Source: Candidatus Bathyarchaeota archaeon (GTDB taxonomy: Archaea; Thermoproteota; Bathyarchaeia; TCS64). From it: a DNA stretch of 5,146 nucleotides. Under the pieces are notes generated by a model. It saw only the letters and a program-made list of their open reading frames with translations, did not search any database and was not told the origin of the DNA. The stretch lies in contig JAUVYU010000079.1 of assembly GCA_030602935.1 (NCBI GenBank), positions 1 through 5,146 of the forward strand, in the 5' to 3' direction. Each line of letters starts with the position of its first letter. The stretch's first letter is position 1. Below are positions 4,617 to 5,146 of this stretch, in pieces. A program made the position numbers and the translations under genes.

Positions 4617-5146
4617 CCCTCCAGCACCTCCGCCAGGCTTAGGACGAGGAGATCTATGTCCTTCTTCGTGTGGAGCTCAGTTACGCAGTATAGTGCGGTC
4701 TCGTCAAGGTCAGGGAACTCGTTTACTAGGCTCTTGCCTCCGTGAAGCTGTCTGTCAAGGAGTCCGCGGTTAACCTCCTCTACGGTGATACCGCTGAAGC
4801 GCACGGTGAACTCCTTGAAGTGGAAGCTGCTGAATATGGGCGCCTTAACACCGGGGAGGTTGTTGATCTCCTTGATGGCGTAGCGTGCCCTGCTGGCGAC
4901 GACCTCGCTCAATTCCTTCATTCCCTGAGGTCCCATGAGGGATAGGTAGACGGCCCCCGCGGCTGCACAGAGCGCCTGGTTGGAGCAGATGGTGGAGGTG
5001 GCCTTCTCCCTCCTGATGTGCTGCTCCCTCGTCTGAAGGGTCATGGTGAACCCTCTCTTAGGGCTGTCCAGGGCCTCAGTGAGACCTCTGAGCCTCCCCG
5101 GCATCTGCCTGATCATCTTGGGATCGCTCTTGCACGCGAACAGTCC
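4613..5146 (-). CDS. gcvPA: Glycine dehydrogenase (decarboxylating), subunit 1, C-terminal part
   Basis: The frame is open to the window edge, so 177 C-terminal residues of a protein usually near 440-450 are visible; ATG 5116 is internal and not the start. The N-terminal half of P-protein lacks the PLP lysine but contributes to the active site and the dimer. Diagnostic sequence: [11 protein letters not shown], then [20 protein letters not shown] and [20 protein letters not shown], which match the family's strongly conserved '[21 protein letters not shown]' region. The tail [15 protein letters not shown] ends with TGA overlapping the ATG of gcvPB. The tight 4-base overlap and matching codon use say that gcvPA and gcvPB are one transcription unit. 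Its promoter, and possibly gcvT, lie beyond 5146. Confidence 0.96.
   Translation of the reverse strand, partial: [177 protein letters not shown]

Overview
The window reads as archaeal chromosomal DNA. The marker is a minus-strand block encoding an EMC3/Oxa1-superfamily membrane protein (DUF106), archaeal-type cytidylate kinase and ribosomal protein eL14. This is the tail of the secY-adk-DUF106-cmk-eL14-cbf5 cluster found across Archaea. The genes use many AGG/AGA and ATA codons, which would suit a thermophile, but I cannot name the phylum. Every gene I can support lies on the minus strand, so transcription runs from high to low coordinates.

From 5146 down to 3081 lie the two halves of the decarboxylating glycine dehydrogenase (P-protein) of the glycine cleavage system. 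They are gcvPA (cut by the window edge) and a complete gcvPB, joined by an ATGA overlap. A 51-base gap with a good TATA-like box follows. Next come DUF106 (2514-3029), cmk (1935-2501) and eL14 (1697-1930), tightly packed and almost certainly one operon serving membrane-protein insertion, pyrimidine nucleotide supply and the ribosome.

The conserved block is cut at both ends. gcvPAB stands where adk/secY usually stand, no eL34 gene lies between DUF106 and cmk, and cbf5 (pseudouridine synthase) does not follow eL14. Instead there are about 280 non-coding bases (1417-1696) rich in dyad symmetry. They include an exact 18-bp palindrome, two 10-bp alternating CG tracts and several hairpins. Three diverged direct repeats of 55-57 bp follow, each starting with the same 14-bp block, and then a decayed gene (about 384-1303) with in-frame stops and at least four frameshifts. 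I do not recognise its family.

The low-coordinate end (1-266) holds the N-terminal part of a probable nucleoside phosphorylase, cut by the window edge. The most interesting stretch is 380-1696. It looks like a remnant of an acquired element or lost gene, and its regulatory-looking repeats have stayed exact while the coding sequence has decayed.
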